This document shows, piece after piece, positions 1 through 8,483 of a stretch of 24,332 nucleotides of DNA. The notes under the pieces are model-generated. The model did not search any database. It saw only the letters and a program-made list of their open reading frames with translations, and had not been told where the DNA came from. The translations under genes and the position numbers were made by a program. This DNA is from Gnetum montanum (taxonomy: Eukaryota > Streptophyta > Gnetopsida > Gnetales > Gnetaceae): NCBI GenBank assembly GCA_015680685.1, contig MNCI01006542.1, forward strand, positions 1 to 24,332. Reading direction: 5' to 3'. Position 1 is the stretch's first letter. Every line of letters starts with the position of its first letter.

Positions 1-846
1 AAGAGGTAGCTCTCCCTTGTTTTCCCATCCTGGGCTAGAAGTAGGAAACTCTGGTAGTTTGATCACTCCAGAGATAGAATATTTTCCATGTGCCACAGTA
101 GGAGTCCTAAAGTGAATGGATCTTTATTTGAGCAACATTGTACCTGAACACAAGTTGTGTACGATAATAAAGATGAACTTGTTGGATAAACCTTGCAGTG
201 CATGGAATAGGGCTTTATTTATTGCTTTCTCTCTCACCCTTAAACTCCTAGAATGCCGAATGAGTACAACTTGATTACGAGCATCTAGTGTGACTACTTG
301 GTAACCCAGTTGCATATTCAGGATCTGCGCTTGGTAATCCTAGTGGTAGTCATGCACAAGGATGTATATGGTTAGTCAAGGAATTGGCTGCTCATTGCAC
401 TTAGGCTAGATTAGATTCTCTCAACCCTTTCCTCCTAGTTAAGTGCCTCAGTACGACCACTTCGAGCATGTGTGTTACGCGTGATGATCCCAGCAACGAT
501 TAGCATTTGGTAGCCGCGGTTGCATCGGTTTAGGGTGTGTACGATAAGTGCGAACGGATGCTGACGCTAGGTAATTTAGACTTAGTCATTAGTTAGAGTT
601 AGTTAGTTTCTCAACCCTTCACCTCGATAGCATAGGAGAAAAACATAAAAGACCATAAAAATCATATACCTTAGACTTACTTAACCATACACCGTGACAA
701 CCACAAGTAAGTTTGGGAAGACGACGAATGATTAACCCCAAGTGTTCCATGGGGCATGTAGGTACTTAGTCTACGGAGTTCGACTGGATCGCATGTGCTG
801 CGCTCGTTTCGTATGGTTGAATGTAGGGGTACCTCGCCACTCATCA
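1..846 (+). mobile_element. LTR-A: 3' part of a Ty3/gypsy-type LTR (R/U5), probably the youngest insertion
   Basis: The sequence aligns by eye with the R/U5 part of the other LTRs in the window. Shared landmarks, in order, are a 'ttatttgag' block near 123, 'gtacgataataaagat' near 157, 'actacttggtaaccc' near 293, 'aaaatcatatacctta' near 658, 'gggaagacgacgaatga' near 715 and a terminal 'actcatca' ending at 846. No PBS follows; a TATA box belonging to another LTR follows at once. LTR-A is therefore read as the 3' LTR of an element (or a solo LTR) whose left part lies outside the window. It keeps many CpG dinucleotides, for example at 474-560, unlike its neighbours, so it is inferred to be the youngest copy. 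No coding capacity is supported. Confidence 0.7.
229..608 (+). repeat. Tandem duplication of about 190 bp inside LTR-A
   Basis: Two diverged copies of the same LTR block lie head to tail, at about 229-416 and 417-608. Each opens with a 'ctctca(a)ccctt' run, then a 'gtac(a/g)ac...cgagcat' block, a 'ttggtaacc/ttggtagcc' block and a 'ggtt..gtgtacgata/gatgtatatgg' block. A third 'ctcaaccctt' at 611 opens the sequence that continues to the LTR end. The other LTRs in the window carry the block once. Copy boundaries are approximate because the two copies have diverged. Confidence 0.6.
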
Positions 847-1605
847 CCTATAAATACAACACTTGGGTGCATAGTTGGGATATAGAAAGATAGAAAAAAA
901 TAAATAGATTTTGATAGATTTCAAGTTTTGTTAGTTTCTACTGCATTCTCATAGTGTGATGTTAAGTGATTGTATGACATTCTTATTTGAGTGTGACATA
1001 CTTGGACATGTTACATGTTTGATAATAAAGATTGAGATTACTTTCATCATTGTAGCATCCACTTCACTTTATTATTATTGTTAATTACTTAAATGTTTAT
1101 TGTTTTCCTTAGTTAATGTTGTCATTCATTACCCTTAATTATTTTTTTCATTAAGTGGAATGAGTATGACTAATCATGAGCACTTAGGTATAACTACTTG
1201 GTAACCTAGTAGTATTATCATTTGGTATGCCCAATAATGATATGCTTGGTAACCTCAATAGTAGTTTCACGAAGTCCAAGTCATGTATGGAAGGTTAAGA
1301 ATGGATACTCATCACACATAGGCTAGTTAGAATTTACTTTCCATTGTTGATTAGATTAAACAAGTAATTTCTTTATCATCATTAGGAGTAGCTTAGGGCT
1401 AAACAACATAAATTATCATATGCCTCACTTTGGATTAAACTATATATGAAAAAGCTACTACTAGTCCAAGTGGGAAGACAACGGACTATGATCAAGGCAT
1501 ACCAATTTAGATGCACAACCAGGGCCATCCATAGAATTTGACTAGATCATGCATGAACGCTTATGATTCATATGGTTGGGCATAGAGGCACCTCACTGCT
1601 CATTA
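847..1605 (+). mobile_element. LTR-B: TATA-to-3'-end part of a second related LTR, 5' part missing
   Basis: The segment starts at a TATA box, runs through the conserved R/U5 landmarks ('ttatttgagtg' near 985, 'actacttggtaacctag' near 1193, 'catatgcctcactttgga' near 1419, 'gatcatgcatgaacgct' near 1544) and ends near 1605 with 'ctcatta', a decayed form of the 'ctcatca' end. About 100 bp of U3 expected before the TATA box is absent, because LTR-A ends exactly there. No tRNA-Asp-like PBS follows, so this is read as a 3' or solo LTR. The next five bases, 'actag' at 1606-1610, would be the target-site duplication, but its partner is outside the window. Confidence 0.65.
849..856 (+). promoter_or_regulatory. 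TATA box of LTR-B
   Basis: TATAAATA preceded by CC, the same CCTATAAATA core found in every U3 visible in the window. It lies 2 bp after the end of LTR-A, which fits insertion of LTR-A into this promoter. Confidence 0.55.
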
Positions 1606-2376
1606 ACTAGTTTTTCAATGTTGGCTTAATCCTTGATCCATTGTTAAATTCAATTCATATTAAACCTCTTTGTGAATATTAGATCATACCCACTTTAATA
1701 ATTCTACAGATAAACTATCTAAATCTACAACTTTGCTAGATGCTAGCTTCTTAATATCTTTTATGACTTCCTTAAGAGTAAATTGGAGAGGTACTTATTA
1801 TATAATTGTAGTAGAATTATCATTTTATTTTGTAAATAGCTTATTATAAAATGATTAAATATCCTTAAAAAAATTAAATTATGAAGAGGCTTTATGATGA
1901 AGATGTTATCAAAACTATCTAAATTCATTCTTAATGATGTAAGTAAAATATTCCTACTGCTCTGTGATAATGTTCTTTCTCTTGGTTACAGTCAAGTATT
2001 TATATACCTTAACTAAACTTTGTCCATGATTCTTATTTGTATTCTTAATATTCTACCTAGCTTGCATGTAGTCGTCATCAAGCTAAGTCTTTTAAGCATC
2101 TTGTTGTTCTAAATGCATAAGTTGCTTAGCTATTGTAAGTAAAATTTATTCAAGCTCCTTATGTCATCTTTTAAGAGTCCATTTCTTATGTGCTACATTC
2201 ATGTAATTTTCCTTGACGTCCTAGGTAGGTTTGTACTAAAATTATTTTCTAGTCTTATTTTTTGTTATCTAAGAAACAATTTGAGTTTACACCAAAAACT
2301 TTGCATGATGATGATAAGACTCCACTAAATCTTCTCCAACTTTTAACTTAATAAAATCAATATTTTCATAAGAATA
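1606..2376 (-). pseudogene. LINE (non-LTR retrotransposon) relic: endonuclease C-terminus to start of RT
   Basis: Translating the minus strand gives a broken but collinear LINE ORF2. Nearest 2376 is a segment with S-Y-H-H-H, matching the SDHxP motif that ends the APE-type endonuclease. A basic linker of about 100 residues follows, with 'KENYMNVAHKKW' and later 'KRKNIITEQ'. The N-terminal RT block then reads 'FTLKEVIKDIKKLASSK', continues with a V-D-L-D-S-L stretch and ends in a Leu-Leu-Lys-Trp. After that comes 'ELNLTMDQGLSQH', which resembles the LFNL..QGLP..W stretch of plant LINE RTs. Several in-frame stops make it dead. It is cut by LTR-B on one side and LTR-C on the other, and the catalytic RT motifs are not in the window. 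Homology was judged by eye. Confidence 0.6.
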
Positions 2377-2583
2377 TGATGAAATAATTTATGTATGAGT
2401 TTATGATATTGTAATTATGATATCATAGCTTTGCATATGTCATCATAGATACGATGTAGTGGACCATGGTCATGCCTATAAATACCAACTAAACATCACT
2501 TTGAAAATAATTTTTTACTTAGCACTTAGTGAAATTCTTGTAGTTTATTTTCTTAATGTTAGAGTTAGAGAGAATATCAATAG
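2377..2583 (+). mobile_element. LTR-C, 5' half (U3, TATA and start of R), split by element 1
   Basis: It starts with TGATGAAAT, close to the TGATGAAGC start of the element 1 LTR, has a TATA box 100 bp in, and breaks off at 2583 where element 1 begins. The other half resumes at 9555. The two halves sum to 874 bp, close to the 902 bp of the element 1 5' LTR, which supports the proposed start. The possible duplicated target on the left is 'gaata' (2372-2376). Confidence 0.6.
2477..2484 (+). promoter_or_regulatory. TATA box of LTR-C
   Basis: CCTATAAATA preceded by a 'gatgtagtggaccatgg' block resembling the bases upstream of the TATA boxes of the element 1 LTRs. This promoter is now separated from its own downstream element by the 7-kb insertion at 2584. 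Confidence 0.5.
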
Positions 2584-2598
2584 TGATGAAGCATTGAT

Positions 2599-2682
2599 TG
2601 GTTGTGTTGATGAGATCACATTGATGCAACCACTTTGATGCAACTACCTCAACACAGCCACTTCGACGTAGCCCCATGGACA
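2599..2682 (+). repeat. 14-bp U3 minisatellite, six units, in the 5' LTR of element 1
   Basis: Six consecutive 14-bp units start at 2599, 2613, 2627, 2641, 2655 and 2669. The unit at 2655-2668 (CAGCCACTTCGACG) looks closest to the ancestral form. The others differ mainly by C-to-T or G-to-A at the TCGACG core. They lie about 50-135 bp upstream of the TATA box, where enhancers sit in plant LTRs. Confidence 0.7.
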
Positions 2683-2733
2683 TATGGAATGATGCATTGG
2701 CATGGTCTCATTGATGTAGTGTCTATTTTCACC

Positions 2734-2741
2734 TATAAATA
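2734..2741 (+). promoter_or_regulatory. TATA box of the 5' LTR of element 1
   Basis: TATAAATA preceded by ACC and followed by 'tgcatgctccc'. Position and context match the TATA boxes in the 3' LTR at 8751 and 8798. The transcription start would be expected about 30 bp downstream. Confidence 0.6.
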
Positions 2742-3070
2742 TGCATGCTCCCACATTGTATTAGCATTTTTTTATCTATAGAGTAGCCAAAATCTTACAG
2801 TTTTATTTTATAATCTTAGAGAATAGTTAGTGAGTACTCATAGTGTGGATCTAAGTTAGTTATAAGGTGTCTTATTCAAGTGGTACTTGCACACTTTTCA
2901 TGAATGGAAATAAGATTGAGATTGATTCTTATTCATTACAACACTTTGACTTATATTAAATTTACTTTTAATATAATTTATATTCCATATACTTAGTTAA
3001 TATTTATGTTTTCATCCATATTAATGAATTGGCGAAATGAGTGTGACTAGTGTTGAGTGTAAACACATAT

Positions 3071-3142
3071 TTGCTTGGTAATCCTAGTAGCGTTATTGCT
3101 TGGTTCACCTAGTAGCATAGTGCCTAGTAATCTTAGTAGTGG
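3071..3142 (+). repeat. Triplicated 25-bp 'GCTTGGTAATCCTAGTAG' module in R/U5
   Basis: Three adjacent diverged units at 3071-3095, 3096-3120 and 3121-3142 share the form TTGCTTGGTAATCCTAGTAG. Equivalent stretches occur near 293-345, 1193-1265, 9139-9215, 9808-9875 and 14393-14466, so the arrangement belongs to the LTR family and is not a local accident. Confidence 0.6.
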
Positions 3143-3486
3143 ATACGTAGGTTTAGAACATGTACAACAAGCTAGAAATGGACACTCATTGCTCGTAGGC
3201 TAGTTTATAATTTACTTTCTAGTGTTAATTAATTTAAATAATTGATTTCTTTAGTATTGTTAGGAGTAGCATAAGGCCGAAAAAACATCAAGAATCATAT
3301 GCCTCATTTTGGACTAAACCATACGTGACAAAGTTACCACTAGTCTAAGTGGGAAGATAGCGAACCATGATCAATGCTTAATGATGAAGATGCCACAACT
3401 AGTCCCATCCATAGAATTCAACTAGATCATGCATGAACGCTTGTGATTCATATGGTTGAATGTAGGGGGTTTTTTCCATTGATCAT

Positions 3487-3506
3487 TAGCGCCATTTCCA
3501 TGGATG
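3487..3506 (+). other. Primer-binding site of element 1 (tRNA-Asp-like)
   Basis: One base after the LTR end the sequence reads TAGCGCCATTTCCATGGATG. It matches the complement of the plant tRNA-Asp 3' end (TGGCGCCGTTGCCGGGGATC) at about 14 of 20 positions, with most differences being G-to-A or similar transitions. A tRNA-Asp primer is typical of Athila-type gypsy elements. Confidence 0.6.
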
Positions 3507-3602
3507 GTGCTAGTTATCTAGATTAGTTGTATTATAAATGATTGTTGTTAAGGTATTAATGATTTATCTTTCACAAGATATTAAGTCACACATGTTAAAA
3601 AT

Positions 3603-3974
3603 ATGTCTTCTTCACATATGATAAATAATGCATCATATGATAACATTCATTTAAGAATTAATAGGATCTATATTGAAGAAAGTTGGAGTGAACAATCTCA
3701 TGCAAGGGTTTCATATGCTCATTTTCACCTTGACTACACTCAAGGACTACATTCACATAAGGTAGAAAATTTTAAAGAAGATGGAGTAGGTCCTAGAATA
3801 AGAAGGGCCTCAAGGCCTAGGATCTTCTCTAAATTTAGAAATGATACACCAAGGGACCATTGGAAGAACTATAGAAGCCTTGGCAATTCTCCTAGTTCCT
3901 CATCTTCCTATTCCTCTTCAATGTGTAGTTTTGATGAAGATGAACGTAGGTATAGAGATAGAGCTCTACTATGA
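3603..3974 (+). pseudogene. gag N-terminal region of element 1 (open for 123 codons)
   Basis: This frame starts with ATG (MSSSHMINN...) about 117 bp after the LTR, the normal place for a gypsy gag start. The first 40 residues align with the N-terminus of element 2 gag from 10366 (shared 'W S ... (V/I)SYAH' pattern). The rest is basic with an Arg/Ser-rich stretch and a Ser run ('NSPSSSSSYSSSMCSFDE', about residues 95-112). Elements 2 and 3 have comparable Ser-rich tracts in the same place. It ends at a stop in the middle of gag, so it is a truncated capsid precursor fragment. The capsid core continues downstream in other frames. It is judged a relic, although this part is intact. Confidence 0.6.
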
Positions 3975-5560
3975 GATCACGATAAAGAGAGAAATCAAAC
4001 CTATGGGAAAAATTAAAGAGATCAAAATATGCATAGACAAGATTATCACAGTTAGACAAATAGAAATATAGATTTTCACCATGATGTGCTTGGTATAGAT
4101 GAGCCCTTGTTAGCTACCAGGGGCCTAAGAAAGACATCAAAGGGATAGCCACATTAAATAACTTGATATGAACAACATTCCTAAATTTAGGGGAGGCTAT
4201 AATTCTAATCCATAACATTACTTACAAGCCTTCCATGATGCCTGCACCTTGCAAAATATTGAACATAAGTAGCAAAAGCTTAAGCTCTTTCCTAGGATAC
4301 TAGTAGATGGAGCTGAAAGTTGGTATAAATTGTTGGAACCAGATTCAATCCATTGATGGTCCATGGTGCTGGAGCTCTTCAATGAAAAATACCAAACCTA
4401 TGTAAGAGTGTTCAACCTAAGAAAACAAATCCAAGGGTGGAAGTAAGAAATCATGAACCATTGAATGTGGCCTTGGATAGATACTATTCGCTAATACATA
4501 TATGTCTTGGCCATGATTTCTCTCAAAAAGAGTAACTTTTCCACATCACAGATGGGCTTTGTAATGAAATGAGGGAGACCCTTAGGATTTATGCCCAAGG
4601 TCAATTATACAAATTAAAAGTCCATTAGATACAAAGGCTAATCGAGTGGGTGAAAAAAGAAGGAGAGCTATGTAAAAAAGAGAATATAGAGGAAAATAAC
4701 TAGGATCCAACTCTTCAAAAGAAAAGGTTCCATATCTATGATAAAGAAAAAGAGGTAGCTTTTGATTAGGTGATTTCACAAAAAGCCTTGCTAATACAAA
4801 AATCTATAGATGAGCTTGAAGCAAGGTTAGATAAGATGTGAAAGTTGATAAATGAAAAATTTACAACTTACATAAGACACAAAATGAATTTAGTGATTAA
4901 AACAAGAAGAGAAAAAAGAACCAAGAAATAGCTAGGAATACTTATTGGTAAAAAGAGAAAATAACTATAGAAGAAGAGAATATAGACTCAACCATAGAAT
5001 AGGATGATGGATGTGACATTTGCCTATATGACCATCCAAAGGGCAATTGCCTAGTTATGTACATCTACATGAGTATTGGGCTTTTGCATTGAATTCCAAG
5101 TTCATACAAAAGCAAATGCCTAGGCAATTACCTTACTTACAAGGTAATTATAGATAGTCCTACAATCAACTGTACTATCCTAGTGGGACTTCTTATTAGC
5201 CTCAAAACTACTATCAAATGTAGTGGTAATACCCATAGTTGTGGGAGAGGCCATCATCAAACCAACACTACCCTTACTTCTAGATAAACCCATACAGATA
5301 TTACGTTCAACAAACTATTTCTCTAATTGGTTCTACTTCTTCTACCTTAAATCACTACTACCACTTTCCTAAATATCATCAACCCACAACATCTCCTAAA
5401 GGATCACCACCTCACATCTATCATCCTCCATCATATCCTCAATATTCTCATACTTTCCTCCATCATATGTCACCACCAATAACACAGGAAGGTTTAGCAT
5501 CACATCATCAATGAACATACACAAAAATGATAATGCTAGTAGATCTCAACCAAAACCTTA
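3975..5560 (+). pseudogene. gag capsid core, zinc knuckle and Pro/Tyr-rich tail of element 1, broken
   Basis: Stops and frameshifts interrupt a recognisable gypsy gag (Retrotrans_gag family). Fragments include 'LDMNNIPKFRGGYNSNP' near 4162, 'AESWYKLLEPDS' near 4312, 'LELFNEKYQTYVRVFNLRKQ' near 4369 and 'DGLCNEMRETLRIYAQGQLY' near 4551. A zinc knuckle follows at 5012-5050: C-D-I-C-L-Y-D-H-P-K-G-N-C, that is CX2CX3HX4C, for nucleic-acid binding. From about 5100 to 5560 comes a tail rich in Tyr, Pro, His and Ser. Gag would form the cytoplasmic virus-like particle that packages the element RNA. It lies directly upstream of where protease should be, but protease is missing. Confidence 0.65.
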
Positions 5561-6235
5561 GAAATGTCCTTTCTTTAGGGTAGTTTCCTCACATAAGCAC
5601 AAAACTCATAGACCTACTGGTGCATCGAAACTTGCACAAGGCCAATCTGGTGCAACATCCTTCCTCACAAAAATAATGTCTCCTAATCATACGCAAAAGC
5701 TAATAACCATCATAACTCTAATACAAAACATAAACAATAAACCTATCACTATGAAGAGACAAAAATATCCATACATTACTAATAGTAAAGGGTGTAGTTG
5801 TGGACTGGAAATTCAAAATATTAACACAACCCACAATAAAGCTAAGGAACAAGTGTGTGAGTAAAACTAGTCTACGTAGTAGCCACTAAACTAGAAGATA
5901 CCTAGTGGCTTGAAAATGAGAATATAAAATTATTTTAAAGATGCATGGAAGAAAATGATTCGCTTATTAGTTTTAGACTTAAGAAAATGGACCAAAAAGA
6001 GGACTTAGACACAGATATCCTACACTTTGATTATACATCGGAAAATGATATTAAACATGGAGACATGGGAATTAAAATAGAAAATCAAGTAGAAAAAGCA
6101 ATACATATGGATCCTCTAAAATAGAGATGTATTCAAGTACAAATTAAGAAATGTCTCCAAATGATCCAAATGAGACTATCACCAATATTAGATGTGCTAC
6201 CATGTGATTAATTAAATCAGTAATAGTGATAGATG
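5561..6235 (+). pseudogene. Deleted protease site and pre-RT linker remnant of element 1
   Basis: Around 5690-5750 the text resembling element 2 at 12890-12910 ('caaaagct(t)a') passes straight into text matching element 2 at about 13335 ('tgaa(g/a)gacaa..'). The roughly 0.4 kb that encodes protease in element 2 is therefore absent. The following 'GCSCGLEIQNIN' (about 5790) equals 'GCSCRLKVxNVN' in element 2. The acidic frame to about 6210 corresponds to the linker before RT in element 3 (17990-18250). The short open frame at 5676-5861 covers part of this. No RT sequence follows. Confidence 0.5.
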
Positions 6236-6883
6236 GGAAACCGGTGGTGTATAACTAGGGGATTGTGCAATCCATCTCCTGAATGTGTGTCCATAAGATT
6301 AGTTTGGGGGAGATGCTTCATCCTAGTTTAAGAACTCATACTTTTTTTTTACTTTTTCTTTTGTTTTACAAATTTTTTATCATTTTCCTAATTTCTTTTA
6401 AAATTTTTGATTTTTAATATTTTTTCCATTCCTAAATATTTTTTCATTTTCTTGATTAATTTCCTTTATGTTTTATGAATGTATTTTATGTTTCTGTTAA
6501 TAATATTATTAAGTCATGATGCAGAAGTCAAGGTTATGTGTTAGGTTTTTGTGCTATACTATTAAGATGATAGGGTAAGTAATTGTATAAAGAAGTGAGA
6601 CCACCTCATCCATCCCTCTAGTTCTTTGAATAAAAGGTTTTTATCATGGAAATAATTCAGTTCTTCTTTCATGAAACTAAAATTCATCAATGATCATTCT
6701 ACCTTGAAGAAAGAGAGAATAACATGTGGGAATGGTGAAGGGTATGACCTTAAGGGGACTTGTTGGGTTTCCTTCTTGACTTCCTTGTGTGGTTTATGAC
6801 TACTCTTGGAATGTATCATCACTCCTCCATCAACTAATAAAATGAAAGCTACATCTTTTCATGGTGTGGTTTCCATCCAAAAA

Positions 6884-6980
6884 GTAAAAAAAAAAATAAA
6901 GGTAAAAAACAAAAAAAGAAAAAGAGAAAAAAGAAAAGAAAAGAGCAATGAAAAGAAGAAAAGAAGAAAAAAAAAACAAT
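6884..6980 (+). repeat. Long A/G (polypurine) low-complexity tract
   Basis: Nearly uninterrupted A and G for about 95 bases, mostly (A)n with single G. Element 3 has a shorter equivalent at 21773-21815 in the same context, just before 'attcaaagcacatccc'. The tract produces a spurious Phe/Ser-rich open frame on the minus strand. Confidence 0.7.
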
Positions 6981-7909
6981 AATGAAGATTCAAAGCACAC
7001 CCCATAGATACAATAATGGGCTACAAGCATTGGTCATGTGGTTGGAAATACACGTTACCCATGCACCCCTCTAACTTAGGCCCTTCCTTTCTTCTTCTCT
7101 TTTCTTCTCTTTCTGGAGTGATGATTATTCTTTGAGGTAGTTATGGACTCATGGTGGTTGGTAAGAAGGAACACATCAATGGGAGGTCACTGTTCAGGGT
7201 ATGGACTTGGTTTGAACTTGGACGGATAGGTATGCTAATCATTTTAATCACAATTTTCACAAGAGCCTATTGTGGACATGGTAAAGCACCTTACATCTCG
7301 ATCTCTACAATTCCTTCTCATACCATTATTCACCTCATGGCTACATGTGATTATGAGTCAAACGGTTTTGTATAGTATAGTACAACATCCAAAGCAAGGT
7401 AGTTTTCTGTTGTTTGAAACAAAGACATGATATACATTTAACTTCTAGGGTGTCCATAGACATTTATAGAAGTGGTTATGCAAGGGCATTATGATGGAGC
7501 CTACTTTGGGAAGGACCCACTTGCATAACTTTTGTTGATTATGGCTTTGTACTAACCTTCACATCTTCTAGAACATCAATGATAATATCTCTGAATTTAT
7601 GCATGATTTTGAGACTACTTCTCATTCATTTCATTAATTTTTCTTAGCCATATTTTGAAACAAACCTTTGGTTTTAATTATTTGAAAACTTGTGTAATTC
7701 TGAAGTTACACTTATTAGTGATGGGGGCTAGGGATGCTTGCTTTAAAATTTTTGAAATTTTTTCAACATCCTATTTTCAAACATTATGGTAACTAATAGT
7801 AATTGATCAAAATAATGTGAACAACTTGATGATTTTAGTTACCTCATAGGCTTGGGCATAGTATGCTATCATCAACTTATGCTTATATGAAAACTAAGGG
7901 ATTTAAAAA

Positions 7910-8152
7910 ATGGTTAATTATAAAAAACAATTTACCAAAACTAATGTTGATCCTTTGGCAACTACAGGTGATGCTAAAAGAAATGCCTAAGGAAGAATGT
8001 TTTTTGCTAGGCACCAAAACGAAGCCAAGTGGAAAGCAATGGAGGATATGCACATGGACAATTTGTAGCCCATACAAGATAACAACTCAAACATCACATG
8101 CTTACTAGATCTATGGGATGATGAGAAGAAATTTTAGTCCATCATTCAAGAA
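7910..8152 (+). pseudogene. Coding-like frame of unknown function near the 3' end of element 1
   Basis: The frame starting with ATG at 7910 reads about 80 codons with only three internal stops (near 7988, 8066 and 8135), each plausibly a former Gln or Trp codon. The composition is protein-like: 'NVDPLATTGDAKRNA', 'GRMFFARHQNEAKWKAMED' and 'LLDLWDDEKKF', all hydrophilic, with regular charged residues and no membrane segment. A competing open frame at 7863-8108 is uninterrupted but looks less protein-like. I do not recognise the family. It sits between pol-derived sequence and the PPT, where some plant gypsy elements carry an extra ORF, and no counterpart is visible in element 3. It could be an element ORF, captured host sequence or chance. 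Confidence 0.3.
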
Positions 8153-8454
8153 TGTTCTACCTAACTAGAGAAGCATCAACATAATAATCAAGGTTGAAAT
8201 TATGCAACTATTATGGCAATAAGAAGAATCATCCTTAGTAGATTTTTGAAGACCTTTGTAAATTTTGTAATCTTCAATGTTTATTTAGTCTTTTTGTCAC
8301 CTTGTTATTTTGTATGCATCCACTAGAATAAAATTTTGTAATTTCACACTCAAAGTTGGTTAGTAGTTAGCATCAATCAATGATCCCATCATTTCCAACT
8401 CTTTTATAAAGAAAGCTTGGTCCTATATTGTTAACTCAAGGATGAGTTTTTATT

Positions 8455-8468
8455 TAGTAGTGGGGGTA
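8455..8468 (+). other. Polypurine tract of element 1 (plus-strand primer)
   Basis: TAGTAGTGGGGGTA immediately precedes the 3' LTR start TGATAAAGC. A G-run directly before the 3' LTR is the expected site of plus-strand priming and defines the LTR boundary. Confidence 0.65.
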
Positions 8469-8483
8469 TGATAAAGCATCGAT

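Larger units (their letters stand above)
2584..3485 (+). repeat. 5' LTR of element 1 (LTR-D, 902 bp)
   Basis: It begins TGATGAAGCATTGATT and ends in ...TTGATCA directly before the PBS. The U3 holds six 14-bp repeats at 2599-2682 and the TATA box at 2734. R/U5 carries the triplicated 25-bp module at 3071-3142 and the conserved block near 3417-3464. The 3' partner starts TGATAAAGCATCGATT at 8469. Confidence 0.75.
6236..8454 (+). other. Non-coding 3' internal region of element 1
   Basis: It begins after the pol deletion with 'agtttgggggagatgc' (6301-6316), a purine run often seen after pol in plant gypsy elements. A T-rich stretch (6340-6480), a purine tract (6884-6980), conserved 'attcaaagcacacccc' (near 6990) and 'gttacccatgcaccc' (near 7054) follow, then 'cctactttgggaaggaccca' (near 7500). 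The same landmarks, in the same order, occur in element 3 between 21150 and 22380. Short open frames here, including 7151-7375, are poorly supported as genes. Confidence 0.6.

Noticed and set aside
124-315. Minus-strand open frame of 63 codons
   Set aside because: It lies within LTR-A R/U5, antisense, with no motif and no conservation in the other LTR copies.
3603-3974. A host protein-coding gene with a Ser-rich domain
   Set aside because: Its position just after an LTR and PBS, and its alignment with element 2 gag, make it the gag N-terminus of element 1.
6830-7030. Minus-strand open frame of 66 codons rich in Phe and Ser
   Set aside because: It is the reverse reading of the A/G low-complexity tract at 6884-6980.
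7151-7375. Plus-strand open frame of 74 codons in the element 1 3' region
   Set aside because: The same region in element 3 (about 21970-22200) is homologous DNA but not open, and no motif is seen.
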